Source of the DNA: Paenibacillus wynnii
Lineage (GTDB): Bacteria > Bacillota > Bacilli > Paenibacillales > Paenibacillaceae
Assembly (NCBI RefSeq): GCF_030812855.1
Contig: NZ_JAUSTK010000006.1
Location: 158,090-222,089, forward strand
Reading direction: 5' to 3'
Length of the DNA stretch: 64,000 nt
A program made the translations under genes and the position numbers. The notes beneath the pieces are model-generated. The model was not told where the DNA came from, did not search any database, and saw only the letters and a list, made by a program, of their open reading frames with translations. Of this stretch, positions 45,779 through 54,583 are shown in pieces; position 1 is the first letter of the stretch; each line of letters starts with the position of its first letter.

Positions 45779-46222
45779 TTAGAGGGATTTCATCGCGAAC
45801 CGGACCGTAGCTATCTCATCCAATTCGTTTTGTTCCCGTAAATTCATGCTGTGCTGAAACAGCACCTGAGCCTTGTCCTTAGCCTTCAGCCACACCTTTT
45901 CATCCAATACCTTCGTACTTAGCTGATCTTGCTTATGTTGGACCTCCTGATGTGCATTAAAGATCTCTGAATGCTTGCGGACAATACATTTATCCAGATA
46001 GTCCACATAGTCCTGTAATTCGCGAATTTTAATCATAGATGTTTTTTGTTCTACTGAACTTTGCAAAGAACGAATGACTTCACTTCGCTGAACCATCAAT
46101 TCATTAAGACTTTTTTCCTGGGCTTGCAGTTCCCCAAGCGCGGTTGAAAGTATCCACTCCGCCTGTGTCTTTTCATTGCCCTTCAAATCCACAACTTTTT
46201 GAAAAGGATAATGAAATTTCAT
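45779..46222 (-). CDS. fliJ: Flagellar export chaperone/stalk protein FliJ
   Basis: FliJ (147 aa) is an antiparallel coiled coil that sits in the FliI hexamer and links it to FlhA. The sequence is charged and helical throughout (FHYPFQKVVDLKGNEKTQAEWILSTALGELQAQEKSL), typical of FliJ. It is 9 nt downstream of fliI and 18 nt upstream of the MotE-like gene. Confidence 0.93.
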   Translation of the reverse strand: MKFHYPFQKVVDLKGNEKTQAEWILSTALGELQAQEKSLNELMVQRSEVIRSLQSSVEQKTSMIKIRELQDYVDYLDKCIVRKHSEIFNAHQEVQHKQDQLSTKVLDEKVWLKAKDKAQVLFQHSMNLREQNELDEIATVRFAMKSL

Positions 46223-46231
46223 AATTCAGAT

Positions 46232-47557
46232 TCAGCTCCTTGAGAATTGAGAAATTAAGGAATCTTGAACTTCGGCTAACGTCACTTTTTCATTCACCTT
46301 TTGTTTGGTGAAATTCCAAATGCTGTCGATATACTGTATGGACTCGTCAATTTGCGCGTTAGAGCCTCTCTGATAGGCCCCGATATTAATTAAATCTTCC
46401 GAATCCTTATAGACCGCCATGAGTCTTTTTACATTCTCTGCAGCATCTATTTGTTCTTCAGTCGCTATATCTTTCATAACCCGACTAATACTGGAAAGCA
46501 CATCAATTGCAGGAAAGTGACCTTTGTTGGCAATACTTCGGTTTAGAACAATATGACCGTCCAGAATCCCCCGAACGGCATCCGCAATGGGTTCGTTCAT
46601 ATCATCTCCGTCAACCAGAACGGTATAAAAGGCAGTTATTGAACCTAGAGGGCCTGTACCAGCCCTTTCAAGGAGCTTAGGAAGGCTCGCAAACACAGAA
46701 GGTGTATACCCTCGCATAGCTGGCGGCTCGCCGACTGCAAGACCCACTTCACGTTGTGCCATCGCGTACCGGGTAACAGAATCCATCATCAGCATGACAT
46801 TTAGTCCACGATCCCGGAAGTACTCAGCAATCGTTGTGGCGATTAATGCTCCTTTAATTCTTATGAGTGCCGGCTGGTCAGAGGTAGCTACGATTACTAC
46901 AGAACGCTGTAGACCCTCAGGCCCTAAATCACGTTCTATGAAATCCAAAACTTCCCTGCCCCGCTCACCTATTAATGCAATGACGTTGACATCTGCCGAT
47001 GTATTTCGGGCGATCATACCCATAAGTGTGCTTTTACCTACACCTGAACCTGCAAATATGCCAACCCGCTGTCCTTTGCCAATAGTCAACAGCCCATCTA
47101 TTGCTCTAACCCCTATACTAATTGGCTCCTGCACTCTTGGTCGGTTCAATGGATTAGACGGGATGTTGAAGGTGGAGCTATGCGGCATACGAGCCGGAAT
47201 CAGTGAACCATCTAAAGGTTGTCCCAAACCATCCAATACCTTGCCAAGAAGCTCAGAACCTACTTGCACACTCAACGGCTTGCCAGTTCCCACCACATCA
47301 CAGCCGGGACCAATAGCTTGCAGTTCACCCAACGGCATCAGAAGTACTTTATTATCCCGAAATCCTACAACTTCAGCCTTAAGTGGTTTAGTCCCTTTTG
47401 AGGGATAGATGTAACATACATCGCCTATGCTAGCATCCGGACCTTCGGATTCTACCATGAGACCGATAACCTGAGTGACTTTACCGTTAACTCTGACGGG
47501 ATCAAAATTAAGCAACTGTTCTTTATAACGCTTACTATCAAGCATTTTCTTCACCAT
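46232..47557 (-). CDS. fliI: Flagellum-specific ATPase FliI
   Basis: FliI (441 aa) is the F1-beta-like ATPase of flagellar export. Walker A is AGSGVGKST (169-177), and Walker B is in NVMLMMDSVTRYAMAQREVGLAVGEPPAMRGYTPSVF. The ATG at 47557 has GGAAGG 5 nt upstream and overlaps the fliH end by 20 nt. A second in-frame ATG four codons later cannot be excluded. It lies between fliH and fliJ. Confidence 0.96.
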   Translation of the reverse strand: MVKKMLDSKRYKEQLLNFDPVRVNGKVTQVIGLMVESEGPDASIGDVCYIYPSKGTKPLKAEVVGFRDNKVLLMPLGELQAIGPGCDVVGTGKPLSVQVGSELLGKVLDGLGQPLDGSLIPARMPHSSTFNIPSNPLNRPRVQEPISIGVRAIDGLLTIGKGQRVGIFAGSGVGKSTLMGMIARNTSADVNVIALIGERGREVLDFIERDLGPEGLQRSVVIVATSDQPALIRIKGALIATTIAEYFRDRGLNVMLMMDSVTRYAMAQREVGLAVGEPPAMRGYTPSVFASLPKLLERAGTGPLGSITAFYTVLVDGDDMNEPIADAVRGILDGHIVLNRSIANKGHFPAIDVLSSISRVMKDIATEEQIDAAENVKRLMAVYKDSEDLINIGAYQRGSNAQIDESIQYIDSIWNFTKQKVNEKVTLAEVQDSLISQFSRS

Positions 47558-48386
47558 TTTTGCCTTCCTCGGTATCCAGAGCGATTCTTAAAAGCTCTTT
47601 CTTGATCTCCGCTAGCTGGGTGTCGATTCGTGCATCAATACTGCCAAATGAAGAACGGATTACACAACCGTGATCCTTAACCGTCGAATCAGGCAAAATT
47701 TGCAGTTCAGCCTGTGAATCAATGGCGAGCGATAGCTCTTCCCGGGCTGCGTTTACAAATATGAACTGGGATGGTGATACACAAAGGGATATCAACCCCT
47801 GCTCACGTTTGCGCGCTAAATTCTTTTTTATTATATCCATTGTGAACTCGGGCTCTATCGTAAGCTGTTTCTCCACAATTTTTTCGGCAATACCGCAGCT
47901 AAGTTCTACCAAAAAGGGTTCAGCTTCCTGAATGATGACGTCTCTTGCCCTGTAAGCATCCGCTAGCACATTCCTAGCTTCTTCCATCATCTCGGCAACT
48001 TTCCGCTTCATTTCTTCCTCGGCCTGAGATACACCCTCCTGATAACCTTGCTGATAAGCCTCAGACTTCACTACCTCAATGAGATGTTCATCCTGTTCCC
48101 GACGCTGAAGCCACCATTGATCAACTTCCAACCGCGCTGACTCCTTGATGAATTCAGCTTGTTCCGAGGCATTTCTCACTTGCCCCTCAGCAAACTCTTG
48201 AGCATCTCGAAGCATCTGCTTGCGGGCAAGTTCAGCTTCCTCCCGTGAAGGGTCATGATAGTGTATCTCCTCAGCAGGTTCTTCTGAACCAAGCTCATGG
48301 GAAAGGCCCGCGTGATGCCGGGCTTGTTCCAGTCTTTTCAGAACATCTACAGGGACGTATTGGGAGTGTTTGATCAGCTTAGACAA
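47538..48386 (-). CDS. fliH: FliI regulator FliH
   Basis: FliH binds and restrains FliI and docks it to the C-ring. It is a Glu/Gln-rich, mostly helical protein (EEIHYHDPSREEAELARKQMLRDAQEFAEGQVRNASEQAEF) with a conserved C-terminal E-stalk-like domain (SCGIAEKIVEKQLTIEPEFTMDIIKKNLARKREQGLISLCVSP). I use the TTG at 48386 (282 aa). GGAGGAG lies 9 nt upstream, directly abutting the ATG three codons earlier, which is therefore unsuitable. It overlaps the fliG end by 8 nt. Confidence 0.9.
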   Translation of the reverse strand: MSKLIKHSQYVPVDVLKRLEQARHHAGLSHELGSEEPAEEIHYHDPSREEAELARKQMLRDAQEFAEGQVRNASEQAEFIKESARLEVDQWWLQRREQDEHLIEVVKSEAYQQGYQEGVSQAEEEMKRKVAEMMEEARNVLADAYRARDVIIQEAEPFLVELSCGIAEKIVEKQLTIEPEFTMDIIKKNLARKREQGLISLCVSPSQFIFVNAAREELSLAIDSQAELQILPDSTVKDHGCVIRSSFGSIDARIDTQLAEIKKELLRIALDTEEGKNGEENA

Positions 48387-49395
48387 TAATGTCATCTCCT
48401 CCACCACGTGCGATGATGATTTCACCGGACTCTTCCAACCTGCGGATAGTTCCTACAATTCGGGTCTGTGCTTCTTCTACATCACGCAACCGAACGGGTC
48501 CCATGTACTCCATTTCTTCCCTGAATGTTTCAGCCATACGCTTGGACATATTTCGGAAAATAACATCCCGCACATCTTCGCTTGCGACCTTCAATGCCAG
48601 CTGCAAATCCGCATTTTCGATATCTCTGATAATTCTTTGGATCGAACGGTTGTCCACATTGACAATATCCTCGAATACGAACATCCGCTTTTTGATTTCT
48701 TCGGCAAGTTCCGGATCCTGTATTTCCAGTGAATCCAGAATTGTACGCTCCGTTCCCCGGTCTACTCCATTCAGAATTTGTACGATAGATTCGATACCGC
48801 CAGCATTCGTATAATCCTGTGTAACCGTTGCTGACAGCTTCTGTTCCAGAACGCGCTCAATCTGTGAGATGACCTCCGGAGAAGTGCTGTCCATAATAGC
48901 AATCCGTCTCGCCACCTCGGCTTGTTTCTCTTGAGGAAGAGAGGAGAGGATCGCTGCAGCCTGTTCAAACTGGAGATACGAAAGTACCAGTGCGATCGTC
49001 TGAACATTCTCGTTCTGAATAAAGTTGAGAATTTGATTCGGATCAGCTTTGCGCGCAAAGTCAAAAGGTCTAACCTGCAAAGTAGCTGTCAGACGATTAA
49101 TGACTTCCATCGCTTTTGTCTGACCGAGCGCCTTCTCCAGGATTTCTTTGGCGTAGTTAATACCGCCTTGTGATATATATTCCTGGGCAAGACATATCTG
49201 GTGAAACTCCGACATAATTGATTCTTTTTCACCACTGTCTACTTTGCGGACATTGGCTATTTCAAGAGTCAGCTGTTCGATTTCTTCATCCCGTAAATGT
49301 TTGAATATTTGAGCAGATACTTCAGGTCCTAGTGTGATAAGCAGGATTGCGGCTTTTTGTCGACCGCTTAATCCCTGCTGGCTAGCTTTTGCCAT
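48379..49395 (-). CDS. fliG: Flagellar motor switch protein FliG
   Basis: FliG (338 aa from the ATG at 49395, equal to B. subtilis) sits on the MS ring and contacts the stator through its C-terminal charged helix (IQRIIRDIENADLQLALKVASEDVRDVIFRNMSKRMAETFREEMEYMGPVRLRDVEEAQ). The N-terminal block LSGRQKAAILLITLGPEVSAQIFKHLRDEEIEQLTLEIA is typical. AGAGGTG precedes the ATG; the longer frame to 49419 runs into fliF. Motor charged residues appear conserved. Confidence 0.97.
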   Translation of the reverse strand: MAKASQQGLSGRQKAAILLITLGPEVSAQIFKHLRDEEIEQLTLEIANVRKVDSGEKESIMSEFHQICLAQEYISQGGINYAKEILEKALGQTKAMEVINRLTATLQVRPFDFARKADPNQILNFIQNENVQTIALVLSYLQFEQAAAILSSLPQEKQAEVARRIAIMDSTSPEVISQIERVLEQKLSATVTQDYTNAGGIESIVQILNGVDRGTERTILDSLEIQDPELAEEIKKRMFVFEDIVNVDNRSIQRIIRDIENADLQLALKVASEDVRDVIFRNMSKRMAETFREEMEYMGPVRLRDVEEAQTRIVGTIRRLEESGEIIIARGGGDDIIV

Positions 49396-49399
49396 TCCT

Positions 49400-50986
49400 T
49401 CACCTCTGTTCGTCAGCAAGCCATGTACGTAGAAGATTTACGAATTCATCCGGCTTCTTCTTGGCCAGACTTTCCAGCTGTTTACGTACTTGACTTTCGT
49501 TCGTTATGCTATCCATATTGATGGATGGAAACTCGGTAGGAACCTGTAACGGTACATCTTCTTCTTCCACTTCCGCTTGCTTTCTGCGACTACGATAGAA
49601 GAGATAACCTGCTCCTGCTCCAATAACTAGTGCTCCCGCGCCAATAGCCCAAATCATCCAGTTTGCCAGTTTGCTCGCAGCAGCTGCGGCAGCGTTACTA
49701 CCAAACTGTTGAGAGTGCACCGAAACTTTTTTACTCAAGTCTGCGTCTGTATAATCAATACCAGAATCAGCCAATGAAGCACGCACTATATTCACTAAAA
49801 TGTTCTGTATAGCGTCTTTTGTCGTTTGATCCAAAGTTGTTTGACCGGTAGGTGGTTCAACTGCAACATTTATGGTTAAATCTTTAACAGTGTATGGGCT
49901 AGCTATAATATCCTTGGTAATATGGTTAACTTCATAGTTCCTGGTCTCTGATGATTCCTCAGAAGAGGATGTACCAGTATCGGTACCCGAAGGATAACCT
50001 GCCACATCCTCTGAACCAGTACCCGCTACACCACCACTCGTATTTCCTTGTCCTGAAAATGAATTACTGATAATTTGAGAACTGATTTCTATTCCCTTCA
50101 TATTTTCAGCATCCACTGGCGATACCAAATCTTCCTTGCGGCTCTCTTTATCAAAGTTCAGCTTAGAAAATACAAGCACGTCCACTTTGTTAGGACCTGT
50201 TAGGGTACTAAGAAATTGTTTTACATTCTTTTTGACTTCTTCTTCGAATTTCTTTTGCATGGTGAAGTTCTCTTCAATCTGACTCGACACCCCTGCTTGA
50301 CCACCCAATGATGTAGGCTTAAGTTCAACTTCATTGTTAGCTATCGTAATATTCTCAATCGGAAGATTCGGTACAGCTGTCTTAACAAGGTTGAAATAGC
50401 CGTCAATATTATCTTGACTCGGTCTGAACCCTGGATTGAATGATAGTACTACCGAAGCAGAGGCCTTCTCTTGATCTGCCTGCGAAGCAAATACCGTCTC
50501 TTTCGGCAAATTAATTAATACCTTTGCATCTTTAATCCCTTGCATTCTTCTCATTAACTGTTCAACTTCACCGTTAAGAGCATTATTATACTTTACATCA
50601 AACTCATTGTCTGTCGTTCCGATCATTGAAGAGTTTTCATCAAATACTTTATACCCGATTGATCCTCCCTGAACTATCCCCTGAGAACCTATGTCTACTT
50701 TAATCCGAGCAGCCTCCGTACTAGGTACAGAAATGCTCTTCCCATCCGAGCTTAATTGGTATGAAATACCCGACGTGTCTAAATAAGTCATAACTGCAGC
50801 CGAATCCGTACTATCCAAATCCTGAAAGGCTACCTCATACTCGGTTTTTGAAAGCTGCATCGTTATAACAACGATGACGATAATAATGATAAACAGTGTC
50901 GAAAAGAATAATATCTTTTGTCTACTGCTGAATCTATTCCAGTACTGAACACCCTTGTCTCTGTACTGGGCAAATCTTTCATTCAC
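49400..50986 (-). CDS. fliF: Flagellar MS-ring protein FliF
   Basis: FliF (528 aa) forms the MS ring in the membrane. A first TM lies at ~25-45 (ILFFSTLFIIIIVIVVITM), followed by ring-building motifs including FQDLDSTDSAAVMTYLDTSGISY and VFASQADQEKASASVVLSF. A Ser/Gly/Thr-rich loop (~305-350) and a second TM (~440-462, WAIGAGALVIGAGAGYLFY) precede the FliG-binding tail NLLRTWLADEQR. The GTG at 50986 has GGGGTG upstream. It is longest-first in the fliF-G-H-I-J block. Confidence 0.96.
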   Translation of the reverse strand: MNERFAQYRDKGVQYWNRFSSRQKILFFSTLFIIIIVIVVITMQLSKTEYEVAFQDLDSTDSAAVMTYLDTSGISYQLSSDGKSISVPSTEAARIKVDIGSQGIVQGGSIGYKVFDENSSMIGTTDNEFDVKYNNALNGEVEQLMRRMQGIKDAKVLINLPKETVFASQADQEKASASVVLSFNPGFRPSQDNIDGYFNLVKTAVPNLPIENITIANNEVELKPTSLGGQAGVSSQIEENFTMQKKFEEEVKKNVKQFLSTLTGPNKVDVLVFSKLNFDKESRKEDLVSPVDAENMKGIEISSQIISNSFSGQGNTSGGVAGTGSEDVAGYPSGTDTGTSSSEESSETRNYEVNHITKDIIASPYTVKDLTINVAVEPPTGQTTLDQTTKDAIQNILVNIVRASLADSGIDYTDADLSKKVSVHSQQFGSNAAAAAASKLANWMIWAIGAGALVIGAGAGYLFYRSRRKQAEVEEEDVPLQVPTEFPSINMDSITNESQVRKQLESLAKKKPDEFVNLLRTWLADEQR

Positions 50987-51019
50987 AGTGTCACCCCATC
51001 CGAAACTAAGCTAGGATAT

Positions 51020-51331
51020 CTATATCTGAGTTCTCATAATTTCCTGATAGGCTTCAATCACTTTGTTCCGGACTTGTGTAGTCAACTGCAAACTTAGCAA
51101 TGCCTGCTGGGAAGAGATTAGTGCTTCATCTACATTTACTTCACCAAGTACAAATTTATTATTCATAACTTTAGCTTGCTGCTCCTGATTAGCTACCTGG
51201 TTCAGAGCATCTTCAAGGTATGAACTAAAGCTTTGTGATGAATCAGTTGGAATGGATGAAGACTGTGCCGTTGGAGTTTTCATAGCAAGCTGCTGAACAG
51301 CTTGGGCACCTATTGCTAAATTCTGTATCAA
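51020..51331 (-). CDS. fliE: Flagellar hook-basal body protein FliE
   Basis: FliE (103 aa) joins the MS ring to the proximal rod. It has the conserved SFSSYLEDALNQVANQEQQAKVMNNKFVLGEVNVDEALISSQQALLSLQLTTQVRNKVIEAYQEIMRTQI. The start is TTG at 51331 with AAGGAGG upstream. It lies between flgC and fliF as in Bacillus. Confidence 0.96.
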   Translation of the reverse strand: MIQNLAIGAQAVQQLAMKTPTAQSSSIPTDSSQSFSSYLEDALNQVANQEQQAKVMNNKFVLGEVNVDEALISSQQALLSLQLTTQVRNKVIEAYQEIMRTQI

Positions 51332-51358
51332 TATGTTCCCTCCTTTACGTATCTATGA

Positions 51359-51805
51359 TTACCGTCCAATCTCTAGAGCTTTGCTAACCATGGCTTTACT
51401 TGCATTAAGCATCGTAACATTTGCCTCATAGGAACGGGAAGCGGATAGCATATCAACCATTTCTTTCGTTACGTCAACGTTAGGCATATATACATAACCA
51501 TTCTCATCCGCATCGGGATGACTCGGATTATACACAGGCTTAAGCGGTGATGCATCCTCTGTAATTGCCTGTACCTTAACGCCTTTAGGGCCGCCGTTCA
51601 TTTTATTGTTTAAAATATCTGAAAACTTATTACTTTCTGCTGCTTCAAGGACAACCAATTTCCGGCGGTAAGGAACCGCTTTCCCATCAACCATCGAGGC
51701 CCTTGTCGTCTCAGCGTTAGCGATGTTGGAAGAAATTACGTCCATACGCAACCGCTGTGCAGTTAATGCCGAGGCGCTAATCCCAAAACTGCTACCAAAA
51801 TTCAT
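51359..51805 (-). CDS. flgC: Flagellar basal-body rod protein FlgC
   Basis: FlgC (148 aa) is a proximal rod subunit. The N-terminal FGISASALTAQRLRMDVISSNIANAETTRA motif and the C-terminal VDVTKEMVDMLSASRSYEANVTMLNASKAMVSKALEIGR motif match the family. It is 6 nt downstream of flgB. Confidence 0.97.
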   Translation of the reverse strand: MNFGSSFGISASALTAQRLRMDVISSNIANAETTRASMVDGKAVPYRRKLVVLEAAESNKFSDILNNKMNGGPKGVKVQAITEDASPLKPVYNPSHPDADENGYVYMPNVDVTKEMVDMLSASRSYEANVTMLNASKAMVSKALEIGR

Positions 51806-51811
51806 ACTAGG

Positions 51812-52219
51812 TTATCTCCCCTCAACAACTGTTCGCATCATTGATATCTGACTATTAATTTGTTGGATATAAGAGTTATACCTAAGCTGATTTTCTGCAC
51901 TGAGTGCCATCTCCCGATCGATATCAACATTATTATCATTGTTATTCATCGAAGAAACTTCATCGGTAGTGACCACCGAGGCTGGAACAACTAATTGATT
52001 TCCGAATGCAAAATGACGCGAATCAGAAACTTTCGCGCTGAGTTGGGGTTTCAGCCCTTTATCTTGCTGCTGCAGAAAGCTCTCGAACGAGACATCAGAC
52101 CGTTTAAAATTCGGTGTATCCACATTAGCGACATTATTGGAAAGAACACTTTGTCGTTTGTTGGCAGCTTCCATGCCTCCCTGCATTCTTTGAAAACTGA
52201 CATTATTCAGCAATCCCAT
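51812..52219 (-). CDS. flgB: Flagellar basal-body rod protein FlgB
   Basis: FlgB (135 aa from the ATG at 52219) is a proximal rod protein and the first gene of the fla/che operon. It shows FQRMQGGMEAANKRQSVLSNNVANVDTPNFKRSDVSFE and the C-terminal DREMALSAENQLRYNSYIQQINSQISMMRTVVEGR. GGAAGGGGG precedes the ATG; the longer frame to 52267 adds 16 residues without family similarity. Confidence 0.96.
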   Translation of the reverse strand: MGLLNNVSFQRMQGGMEAANKRQSVLSNNVANVDTPNFKRSDVSFESFLQQQDKGLKPQLSAKVSDSRHFAFGNQLVVPASVVTTDEVSSMNNNDNNVDIDREMALSAENQLRYNSYIQQINSQISMMRTVVEGR

Positions 52220-52587
52220 TAATATCCCCCTTCCAAAACTACCATATTGAAAAGAATTCCACAACACTACCTGTAATCCTTCTTTTTCGACAAAAAAGGC
52301 TACAATTAGTAGCTATCTGCCCAATTTAAGTCGAATACTGTCGTAGATCGGGAAACAGTCATATTTACATACCTTAATTTTCGTGGAAAATATATATTAT
52401 TACAATAAGAAATAAGCCCTATCTTTTCAAGAAAGAGAGGGCTTATTTCTTATTTTTTCTATATACTAGCATTTAACTGGAAGATACATGCTCAGTTATG
52501 AAAATCTTGGATTTAAATTCCAATATCTTGACATGAATTTTATAGCTTTTTGGCGAATTGAGGAAATAGCCATTCGAAATTTGTAAA
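52220..52587. other. Intergenic region between hslU and flgB (fla/che control region)
   Basis: This 368-bp gap has no gene. It holds the hslVU terminator (52403-52453) and, nearer flgB, the region that must contain the fla/che promoter. I see no convincing SigA or SigD promoter; TTCGAC and TACTAA, 18 nt apart, about 120 nt before the flgB ATG is the best weak SigA candidate. At 52375-52391 an AATTTTC-GTG-GAAAATA inverted repeat recalls a CodY box with the wrong spacing. At 52507-52523 a near-perfect palindrome TTGGATTTAAATTCCAA is also seen. B. subtilis carries codY here; none is present. Confidence 0.6.
52403..52453 (-). terminator. Terminator downstream of hslVU, potentially bidirectional
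   Basis: Perfect 17-bp arms AATAAGAAATAAGCCCT / AGGGCTTATTTCTTATT enclose a 17-nt loop. The plus strand continues into TTTTTTCTAT, while the minus strand relies on the T-rich right arm. Both adjacent genes are on the minus strand, so it should mainly end the topA-hslU transcript before flgB. Confidence 0.8.
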
Positions 52588-53991
52588 TTAAAGAATATAT
52601 TGACTTAAATCTCGATCAAGAGCAATACTTGCCAATTTATCACGCACGTATTCGGGGGTTATAACCATTGTGTCAAGAGTCAACTCAGGAGCTTCGAATG
52701 AAAGATCCTCAAGCAACTTCTCCAAAATGGTGTGAAGTCGACGTGCACCAATGTTCTCCATGTTCTGATTAACAGTAGCAGCTATCTTGGCAATTTCGTA
52801 TATGGCCTCTTTTTGAAATTGGATCTCAATATTCTCTGTAGCCAATAAGTTTACATACTGCTTCGTAAGTGCATTCTCCGGCTCAGTTAAAATCGAAACG
52901 AAATCCTCCAGCGTAAGACTACTCAGTTCTACACGGATCGGAAAGCGCCCCTGGAGCTCCGGTATGAGGTCGGAGGGTTTAGCAATATGAAAGGCACCGG
53001 CAGCCATGAAAAGCACATAATCCGTCTTTACAGGGCCATATTTCGTCATTACTGTCGACCCTTCGACAATCGGTAGAATATCGCGCTGCACACCCTCCCG
53101 GGATACATCGGGACCCGCTCCTTTACCTTGGCTTGCAACCTTGTCAATCTCATCAATAAAGATAATCCCCGTTTGCTCCGCCCGGGTAACTGATTCCTGA
53201 ATAACATCGTCCATATCAATGAGCTTAGAAGCCTCATCCTGAGTCAGTACTTTGCGAGCTTCCCGTATTGGGAGCTTACGCTTCTTAGTCCGTTTTGGGA
53301 GGAGGCTTCCGAACATCTCCTGCATGTTCATACCCATCTGGTCATTTCCTTGACCCGCAAACATGTCCAGCATTGACGGTGCAGTATCCTCAACATCCAC
53401 CTCAATGATGTCATCTTCCAGTTGGCCGGCCAGCAGCTTGAAGCGAACTCCACGACGGCGTTCACTTAGGCTTCCGTCCTGTTCCACTTCTTCTTTGGAA
53501 TCGTCCTGTCCACCACTATTACCACCGAATATCATTTCAAAAGGATTCCGTTGCCCTTTATTCTTGGAAGTGGAAGGGACTAGGATGTTCACAATTCTTT
53601 CGTTAGCTAATTCCTCGGCACGATCCTTAACCTTTTCTGTGCGTTCGAACTTCACCATACGAATTGAAGTTTCTACCAGATCACGAACCATTGATTCTAC
53701 ATCGCGTCCAACATAGCCCACTTCAGTAAATTTGGTTGCTTCCACTTTAATGAATGGAGCATTGACCAGCTTTGCAAGTCTTCTGGCGATCTCTGTTTTC
53801 CCGACACCTGTAGGACCAATCATTAGAATGTTCTTCGGTACAACCTCATCACGCAACTCCTCAGCTAGAAGACTACGGCGGTAACGATTGCGAAGTGCAA
53901 CCGCCACGGATTTCTTAGCTTGCTTCTGACCCACTATATACTTATCCAGCTCAGCTACGATTTGGCGGGGTGTAAGCGATTGATTTATCAT
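52588..53991 (-). CDS. hslU: ATP-dependent protease ATPase subunit HslU (ClpY)
   Basis: HslU (467 aa) unfolds substrates for HslV. Walker A is GPTGVGKT (59-66) and Walker B is IIFIDEIDK. The I-domain (~110-240) carries an acidic loop and the [20 protein letters not shown] segment, and the C-terminus ends RDLSQYIL, the tail that inserts into HslV. The sensor and pore GYVGRD motif is present. It is 34 nt downstream of hslV. Confidence 0.97.
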   Translation of the reverse strand: MINQSLTPRQIVAELDKYIVGQKQAKKSVAVALRNRYRRSLLAEELRDEVVPKNILMIGPTGVGKTEIARRLAKLVNAPFIKVEATKFTEVGYVGRDVESMVRDLVETSIRMVKFERTEKVKDRAEELANERIVNILVPSTSKNKGQRNPFEMIFGGNSGGQDDSKEEVEQDGSLSERRRGVRFKLLAGQLEDDIIEVDVEDTAPSMLDMFAGQGNDQMGMNMQEMFGSLLPKRTKKRKLPIREARKVLTQDEASKLIDMDDVIQESVTRAEQTGIIFIDEIDKVASQGKGAGPDVSREGVQRDILPIVEGSTVMTKYGPVKTDYVLFMAAGAFHIAKPSDLIPELQGRFPIRVELSSLTLEDFVSILTEPENALTKQYVNLLATENIEIQFQKEAIYEIAKIAATVNQNMENIGARRLHTILEKLLEDLSFEAPELTLDTMVITPEYVRDKLASIALDRDLSQYIL

Positions 53992-54025
53992 CTATACTTC
54001 CTCCATCTCTCTATGGCACTGAGGC

Positions 54026-54568
54026 CTACAATTGTTCCACAATAATATTGGAATTGGTGTATACGCATATTTCAGAAGCTATTTGAAGAGCCTCTCTGGC
54101 AATTTCAGCCGCACTGAGAGTTGGAGCATGGCGCTTGAGGGCACGTCCGGAAGCCAATGCAAAATTACCTCCAGAGCCAATAGCTAAAACATCATCGTCA
54201 GGTTCAATAATTTCACCATTACCGGATATAAGGAGCATCCCTTCTTTATCCATAACGATCATCAGTGCTTCCAGCTTACGAAGTATGCGATCCTGCCGCC
54301 AATCCTTGGCAAGTTCTACTGCCGCACGCTGCAGATTTCCATGATGCTCCTCCAGCTTACCTTCAAACTTCTCAAACAATGTGATTGCATCAGCGACCGA
54401 TCCCGCAAATCCTGCGATCACTTGTCCTCGGTATAATCTCCGCACTTTTTTGGCAGTCGTCTTCATAATGACACTTTCTCCGAAGGTTACCTGACCATCA
54501 CCGGCGATAGCAGCCTGGCCGCCATGCCGTACTGCGCATATTGTCGTTGCATGAAAACTGGGAACCAT
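54026..54568 (-). CDS. hslV: ATP-dependent protease peptidase subunit HslV (ClpQ)
   Basis: HslV (180 aa) is the proteasome-like dodecameric peptidase. The protein starts [30 protein letters not shown]; Thr8/Thr9 align with the N-terminal catalytic Thr pair of E. coli HslV, and GDGQVTFG and the KVRRL motif follow. In B. subtilis ClpQ a Ser directly after the initiator Met has been reported as the active residue; here that Ser is at position 4, so the mature N-terminus is uncertain. AAGGAGG precedes the ATG. It lies 15 nt after trmFO. Confidence 0.95.
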   Translation of the reverse strand: MVPSFHATTICAVRHGGQAAIAGDGQVTFGESVIMKTTAKKVRRLYRGQVIAGFAGSVADAITLFEKFEGKLEEHHGNLQRAAVELAKDWRQDRILRKLEALMIVMDKEGMLLISGNGEIIEPDDDVLAIGSGGNFALASGRALKRHAPTLSAAEIAREALQIASEICVYTNSNIIVEQL

Positions 54569-54583
54569 ATCTCTAGAACCTCC

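Noticed and set aside
52375..52391. Possible CodY box (AATTTTC-GTG-GAAAATA)
   Set aside because: The CodY consensus has one central base (AATTTTC-N-GAAAATT), but here the arms are 3 nt apart, and codY itself is not at this locus, so it is not called as a CodY site.
52220..52402. SigD promoter upstream of flgB
   Set aside because: TAAA and a CCCGATCT element occur, but only about 11-12 nt apart against the ~15 nt expected for SigD; no acceptable -10/-35 pair was found.
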